DNA of 64,000 bases from Siderastrea siderea (Eukaryota; Cnidaria; Anthozoa; Scleractinia; Rhizangiidae): positions 14,827,231 through 14,891,230 of the forward strand of contig OZ034972.1 in the NCBI GenBank assembly GCA_964030785.1, given 5' to 3'. Position 1 is the stretch's first letter. Each line of letters starts with the position of its first letter. Under the pieces are notes generated by a model. That model saw only the letters and a list, made by a program, of their open reading frames with translations, did not search any database and was not told where the DNA came from. A program made the translations under genes and the position numbers. Of this stretch, positions 23,201-31,800 are shown piece after piece.

Positions 23201-26200
23201 TCACTTTTCGATGTGTAGTATCGATGTGTAGTACTCCGTGAGAAAAAATCCATTAGTTGTCAACGATGCCTTTATTAGGAAATGAAACTTAAGTAACACA
23301 CATAGGAATAATTTGAATCTTACGACATTCTCGTTCTTTACACGGCACTTTCGTTTCAGGCGGTCCCAGATCAGTACAGTCCTTTCCACCGTTGGATGGA
23401 GGGGGATTGGTACAAGTTCTTGTATATGTCTTTACTCCTTCTCCACAGCTCACGCTGCATTGAGAAACATTCCACTTGGTGTAGTTACCATCCACAGCTG
23501 TGTAAGAACGTAATATGGACAGTATAAGAACGTTAGCTTTTATTGTAGTTTTGGTTTGTATGTTTAGTCTCAGTCTGTAGCTGTCTCATAAGCCTCAACT
23601 GCTGTTGGCGACTATTTATCTATTGCCCTGTAATAGCAATATGTGTAGTATTCGACCCCGACCAATGGCAGTAAAATACGAAGCACTCGTTAGTTAATCA
23701 TTGACTCAGCTCTGAACATGTGCGGTAGTTGCTTATATCTCAATATCACTTTTAATTTAGTTCCCTTACAACCCGGTTTTGTTACAGAATCGCTTCGTTG
23801 TCGTTTTTTTAGTCTTAACGCAAAAGGATTATAACTCCTGTTCAATCAAACTAGAACGTTTTTATCCATGGTTGCCATTTGTCAGGCTTCTTGCTTTGCT
23901 TTCCCAAATTATCTGCTTGGTTTCGACACAGTTTGTTGACTTAATTGGCTGACAATAATGTTACAGCTGGCGACTAAGGAATTATCAAAGGATAAACACT
24001 CAGCGTGCAGTCTTGAGTAAAATGGATGCATGCGAGAGGACTACTAAGAGCGAAAGTAGCGTAAAAGTGCTTAGCAAACTTTCCGAATACATCCATAATT
24101 CATTCATACACTGCTGAGATGTTTACCATTTGTTTCATAATACAACTTTTAGGAGGCTTACCGCCACTTTTCTAATTTTAAAGACACAACTGCGCGTCCT
24201 AAGATTTTCTGTCTAACGCTAATTTTGCACGTGTAATACTTGCACAATCATTGCAATATCCCATAATCCTCTGCTGCTCTTGGTAACTGTTTCACTGTTA
24301 CCTTTTTATTATTAAAACAAGAAATGTCGAGGACAAATCAGTTGTGGTTGATTGGTATTTAAACTATAGGTAGCTTTGTAAGCAAAATAATTTTGCACAT
24401 GAGCAAACAATCAACAAAAATCCTCTTCCACTCATAAAATTTGCGATTTTCTAAGCCGACGTGTCACAAACAGTTCTCATGTACTGCTCAGCTAACTGAC
24501 TGGGTGCTAAATCGGTCACGTGATGACACTAAAGTTGATACAACTGATCGGTGAGGAATTTTATGGCACATGTAAATGGACGTCGTGAAGTAGTCTTTTC
24601 TAAAAAATAATAATAAACTTTTTCAGTATTAAGTAATTTTAGATCTGAACGATTTTTGAAAGTTCGTTGTTATCTTTGTTTGCTAGTTTTCTGATTATTA
24701 AAAAAAAACAAGGTGTCGTTTTCTGTTTATTTGTAATTCAAGAACAAAAAGTAAGAAAGCACAAACTTACGACAAACTGCAGCTTCCATCATTTCATTAA
24801 AAAGGGCGGCCAGTTCATCAAAATCTTCATACATTAGGACTTTTCCCTTGTCACCAGCAATCTTTTGCATCACTTGCGGGTCTACGTCTTTTCCTATTCC
24901 GATGCCAACGACCGTGATACTCACACCTTTGTCCTGGGTAAGGGAAAATAAGAAACAGGTCCAACATTGCTGTCATTATCTAAGGTTTTTGTCCTTGTAA
25001 ACTAACAAAAACAAACGGCCTTTGTTACGCTATTTATGACCTTGAACGAAGGAATGGAATAATTTTGAAGTGAAATGTGCTGATAGTAGCAAAAAGGAGC
25101 GTTTCAACGTCTTCGTGGAATCACTTTCAAGTTCAAAGCGATGAAATGGACAATGTTTTTCTTTTTACCCCTATTACTTATTTTCATTTTAAAATGGCTG
25201 TTCTTCTATTGCTTAATCCAAATTTATAATAAACCAGTATTTTCGATCTCGACAACACATTACTATTATATTATTTTTTCACCGAAGAACAAAGATATTG
25301 AAACGGTGTTTTAGATAATTCACAATTATAACAGACCATTCAAGCGTTGCGTTGATTGTGACCAAAAAAAGTACAACCATCAGAGAAAGTGAACGAAATT
25401 TATTGCTTTGATGCTAAATGAACCTTTTTAGTATCTGTTTACTGTGTGCTCTTAGGTGACATAGCAGGTAAAAAATTTAAGATTGACCATTACGGCCATT
25501 ACTTTTTGCAGCCAAAGTTACTGATAAAGAAAAGCAAAGTGTTTTGAAATTTTATAAAAGATTGACTCACTTCCAAAGCCTTTGTTGACTGTGAAAATGG
25601 AATGAGGGGTTTTTTATCGTTCTTGGCTATTTTAGGTTTTCCATCCGTGAAGACAATCAAGAGGTTTTTGGCATCTGGTCTGTCTCCTCCCTCAGCGGTA
25701 AACAATTTGGTAGCGGCCACATTTATCGCTAGGTCTGTACGCGTTCCCCACTCTGTTGGAACGGGCGAGATAGCAGATGACACGGTGCTTTTCAGAAACT
25801 CCTTGTTGTAGAACTGCGGATTTTTAAAGGTATTGTAGAGTTTTGTGTCACCGGCAAACGTAATAAGACCATAATGGTTTCCTTCAGCAGAGACGCCCAA
25901 GTCGTTTATCAACTTATGCACGAATTGAATCAGCTGATTACGTTGATGTTTTTCCATGCTTTGTGATACGTCACCCAGTAATGCTATATCCAAGTATTTC
26001 TTAGGACAATCACCTGATTAGAGAAATAAAATTAAACGAGGTCATCTGTAAGATCTATGTCCTAGTTCACACGTGGTCAGTTTGAGTTACTTTTCCTTTT
26101 CGTGAAATTATCATCATAAGCTTTCACGATCTACAAAGTAAGTAGACTGTAGGAAATAAAAATTTAACTAAAACCAAGATTAAACCAAGATCAAACCACG

Positions 26201-28839
26201 ATTAAACCAAGATTTAACCACAACATAACATTGACTTTCTCTGACGGAGGGCTTAAGTTCAATACCGTACAGCAAAACAAAAGCTAACAAACAAAGAAAA
26301 TCTTGTCAGGTTCTTACACCGAGGTAAACCCAGATTTGTAAGTCCAGGTATAATTTGTTGTATTTTCTCATCATAATGTTTTGAGAACCGGGTTTTCAAA
26401 TAAAACCTAAACCTTAAATTTTAAGTTCGAGAGGTTATTTTTCCTCTTATGTATTTACAAAGTTGAATAATAACGAAATAAAATGCAAAAAAAAAAAAAA
26501 AAAAGAAACGTACCTTCAACTTGGCATGTGTCTGAAAAAGAAAACAAAAATATTTCACATAAGGCCAAGCTGAAATACCAGTCAGTCGACCGACGATATT
26601 GTTTATCCCACTCTTGAACCCCCGCTTTTCTTTCCTGTAGCAACGATAATGCATTTGTAGTTCACGTATATGTTGAAACAATCAAACTTCAAAATTATGA
26701 ACGACCGGATAGTATTTTATCTCGTGGTTGCGATTTCAACCAAGATATAATACGACCACATCGCCACATTCCTGTGGTCATTTCCGTGAGCATTTGGATA
26801 GATTCTGCACAGGCTTACCATCCTCTGTTTGTGTGATGTGTTGTGCATTCATAATGGCTGTATCCGTTTATCAATCTAGCAAAACCAAAGCCGAAATTTA
26901 GGCATAAAACAAGAACTTATAAAATTCCAGCCTTGTTGTTTTACTTTCTGTTTCTGTGTACATGTTTATTTTGGCGATTTATGGCTCACGAAAGCGACGT
27001 TTTCAAAATAACGATCGGAATCGCTCAAAAGCAGAGAAAGAGAACAAGGCGTGCAACTAGACGACCCACAAGTTATATTACTCAGTCGAAAATTTCGCCA
27101 AAAAATGTCGTATTTTCCCGATTCACTCACACAAAAAAATCTTGGCCCTCGAAAGAATAGTCTTTGAAGTAGGTTTAGGCCAAATTTGAGTCATATTCAA
27201 TTGTGGATAGACCTTCGCGCCCAAACTTTTGAATACGACCGTCAATTTGCTTTCTCCCGATGATCTGCAAGAAATCCGAACTTAAAGGAAAAACGCGAAA
27301 CGTTTTGTCCGTGACAAAATATTCTGCGTGGTCACCCGAGGGTGAAAAGACCTAAGGTCAAAGATCTAAGCCAAAAGACTCACACAGTCATTCAACCTGT
27401 TTTTGTTAGCAACAACATCCAACAGGAACTTAAGGTGCAAGAGAAAAAATCGCCTATTGTAAACCAGCAGTGTTAGTTTATGAATTTCAAAGTGACTTGT
27501 GCGATGCAAGTTATGTGGGGTACACACTCAGGCATTTACGCCAACGTGTGAATGAGTATAAGAACCTGTCATTTTGTATTGGCAAGCACCATAGTGACAC
27601 TGTATTGTCCCGAAAGACCTTGACAAACAGTTTTTCGTCCCAAAGAAGTCTCGTAATAAGTTCGATTGTTTAGTGCACAAATGTTGCTAATTAGAGAATT
27701 GACACAATCTCTCAATGTCCAATCAGGCTTCGAGCCAACCGAATTGCCTGACTGCATTAATTATTTATGTTGATCTTTAGCTACTATTCCTGACAATTTA
27801 TCCGAATCATTTTTGAACTTGAAAATGACGTTATGACGACACCTAAACGACTTTCGATTTTACCAGCGTTGATTTTTACTTCTTTTTGTATCACAAAACC
27901 ATTGCTTAAAACAATCGTTTACGCCGGTATTGTTTTTGTGTTTTTGTTTTTTGGGTTTTTTTTTTTTCGTTTTTTTTTTTGTTTTTTAAGGTGGCTCATC
28001 TGGATTTTTTCCGAGGTACACCATCCCAAACTTTGAACGTCGTGAAAATTCTGTTTTAAATACAATGTCAATGAAAGCCTTGTGTTGATTGCCATTGTAC
28101 TAAAAACAGAATTTACCTCCAGCATCAGCGAAGCGTAGCAAGCAGACATGGCCACCTTATTGATTCCAAAGCACACAAATATGTAGAATACAGGCAAAAG
28201 AGAAACTCCTGAAATAAACCAGCTTTCAACAAATGATGCGGCAATGAAAGGTTCGGGAACGAGTGCAAAAGTCTACTATACTTTTATTTGTATTTCGCGC
28301 CCTTAAAATGATTCAATGCGCGTGAAATTTACAGGCCGGAATAGTTTAATACATGTTAGAGTTGGGATCACAAGATTTAAAAGAAAATGCATCGACTAGT
28401 TCTTGAATCAAAGCTTACGTAACAAAGACGTTGCTTCTCTGTGTAAAATGAGCATATTTAAGACATTACTTCTGATTACCTCATTTGAAATCTAGTGAAG
28501 CAAACAGGATAAATACAGTGAAAACATTGTTTCAGTCTGTCAGGATAACACTGGTACCGATGAAACAATAGAAAATGACGTAAATCTGTAATTTTTACTG
28601 GAAAATATTCAACCTGTTTTTTTCAAAAACCCTCTCGGCGTAGATTTTTTCAAACTTTGCAGTCTTGAAGATCTACACGTAGACTATAAGACAAAATAGG
28701 TCGTTTTAAAAGTTTAGGTCAAGTTTGCGAGAAAATTGCTGATATACAAAAATCATGACGGCAATAGTTTTTAATTAAGTTTCTGGCAGGTCCCCACCAG
28801 CCTTTAGGTTGCCTCAAACCAACCTACCTCAACAAAAAG

Positions 28840-28871
<32 letters not shown>

Positions 28872-31800
28872 TGTATGTATGTATGTATCGTTTCGTTGCC
28901 ATGGTAACACCGATGTCAAGCACGGCGTGTATAAATACTCATTGCACGTGAAATAACCGCGAAATATACCAGGAAAAACAAAATGAAACTGTTGCTCGTA
29001 ACGCCTGAAACCTGACCGAGATTCAGCCTTCTTATCTAGTAACAGAAATGTTTATTCAGCCTAAAACTTGCTGAAACAATAAAAACAGTTATTGTTTTAA
29101 CGACAATCAATTTAAAAGAAAAATCTGTAAGGGCAGTTAAGAAATATTTCTACTTACGCAAAATACGAACGAACTTTTTGACTGACTTGTGCCTCATTTT
29201 AACAGTTTTTAAATATAAATATCTTAAAATCGCAGCCACCTAGGAAGCTCAATGTACATTAAGAATGTTTTGCTATCATAAGAGATCTTTCAACTGAAAA
29301 GAGAAAGTGTTCAATTTTATTTTTCTCGAAATATTGTAGAAAATTTAGGGAATGACCAAAATCAGGACACAAAAAAATGATTCATAATTTACTTGAAAAC
29401 GGTTTTACCGATTTTCCTCCAATTCCGCACAAAAGTTGTTTAGGTTAAGTAGTGCAAATACTATAAGTTTCGCCATAAAGTGTCTGACTAGATTTCGAGA
29501 TAATCGACATTATTTAGAGTGAGGGACTGTCCATTACCGATGACAGCTGTTGCTCGGAAACCAATGAAAAATTAAACTTTGATCATATTCGAAGTTTGTC
29601 TTCAATGCGAAACTGCCAAAAAAAAATGTTGCGAGTCTCCTTAACAGTGAAGTACAAAAACACGATAGTGATAACGATTTTAAAGTTTTTGATGCGGTTA
29701 TACTGTATGGAGAATAAATTGTGGTGATTGGTTTTCGATTATTCGATTTCAGATTTTGATTGCATAATATTCGTGTGTGGTACGATGTTTGAACTTGTTG
29801 ACGTGAGTGAAAATTTGTGCTGCGTTGTGCAGTGTTTTTAGATTGATGAAGTCCACGCACAGTAGTATTCGACATGTTGCAGCAAAATTTAAGAGAAATA
29901 GGGAGTTTATCACAGCGAACAGCGATGTGTTCTTAGGATATTTTTGCCAGAAGCATATCGTGTTTACACTTGTGTTGATTGTGAAGCATACACAGTCGTT
30001 AAGAATAGTCGATTTCGGGTTTTGATTACTCATAATCAGTGATCTTGTATGATGCATTTTTTATTTTGCTGATGTGACTGGAACTTCTGTGTTGGAACAT
30101 TCAATTCACCTTTTGCGGCTTTTGTCCATTAGCGATTGTTATTGAAGATATACATAAAAAAGGATTGTTTTAACAAGAGAAAACAGGAAACGCGTGTGGA
30201 ACAATTTTTACTATTAACGATTCTACTTTGATGTCACTAATGTTGAGAGTGGTAATCGAAGACAATATCCACATAAGAATAGCAGCTGGGAATTTGGACT
30301 GCTTAAGGAAGTGTCCATAACATCAAGAAGTGTCCACAGTCGTAAGTAGCTTTATTCACCTTGTTATAAAATGGTACTGTATAATTATACTTTATTTGTG
30401 ATTGCTTGTTTTCTTTAGAAAAATAATGAATGGGTTATTAGCGCCGCCTTTAGCTGGTCTTCAATGGTCTGCGCTAACAATGTGGTTTTCCGAGCAGTTA
30501 CAGATTCATTAAATTTATCAATTACTATATTCGTAGAATCAAATGAAATCTAAAGAATCATCTAAAGCATCATCAACCAGCACATCTCCCAATCCGCAGC
30601 ATGCAGCCGAGAAACACAAGGATATTGCTGACAAAGGCTCTACTGGGAAATGTTAAAAATGGAGATTAGGATGCTTGCAATCCGTTTCGCTAAAAAGGAA
30701 GCATACACGGAAAGAAATATTGGACTGGACCTTCTTCAAAAGTTAGAGGAAATGAATTTGCACATTGATGCAACTCCCTCGTAAACGAGGCTAGGAAACT
30801 TAAAATTGAATTAGATGAAATTGCCGTGCAAAGAACTAAAGGGTCCATTATTCGGAGTAGAGCTAGATGGTACGAATTGGGGGAAAAATGTAATAAATAC
30901 TTTTTTAGCTTAGAAAAAAGAAGTTATGAAAAAAGACATATATCAAAATTGAAGACACCTGAGGATATCACTGTAGAGGATCCAAAGGTTTTACTAACTG
31001 TTATGAAAAATTTTTACAACCAGCTTTACACCTCTCAAAACCAGCCATCAGCTGAACGGTTCTCCAACTTCTCTGGTTATGAATCCTTACCGAAACTAGA
31101 CAACGAAAAGCAAAACCTTTGCGAAGGTCCGATAACTGCAGAAGAATGCCTTGCCGCGCTCAAGACCTTTCAACATAATAAGACTTCGGGCACGGATGGT
31201 TTAACTGCAGAATTCTATCTCTGTTTTTGGAACGACATCTCTGGCCCTTTGATTGGCTGCCTCAATCGTGGTGCCCTACTAGGTGAGCTTTCTATCTCTC
31301 AGAGGCAAGGAATCATCTCCTTGATCCCAAAAAATAAAAAAGACCCCCTACTGCTTAAAAACTGGCGCCCTATCTCTCTTTTAAATACAGACTTTAAATT
31401 GGCAACCAAATGCATCGCAACGCGGTTAGAGAAGGTACTTCCTCATCTGATCGAAAGTGATCAAACTGGCTACATCAAAGGTAGATTCATCGGCGAGAAC
31501 ATCCGCCTAATTTCAGATATAATTGAACAACATGAAAATAAGGAGGGAATGATACTCTTCCTAGACTTTGAAAAGGCCTTTGACTCGTTAGAATGGGGTT
31601 ATCTTTTTAAAGTACTTGACATTATGAACTTTGGTTCAAGTTTCCTCAACTGGATTCATACTTTTTACTACAATATTTCTAGTTGTGTCGTTAATAATGG
31701 CTACTCGTCAGAATTTTTTTCTTTACAAAGAGGTGTAAGACAGGGGTGTCCTCTCTCAGGGTTGCTCTTTGTTCTCGCTGTAGAACCTCTCGCCCACCAA

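Noticed and set aside
30544..30650. Short frame MKSKESSKASSTS as ORF1 start of the LINE
   Set aside because: It runs across the perfect 16-bp target duplication, so most of it is flanking genomic DNA, and it stops within about 37 codons.
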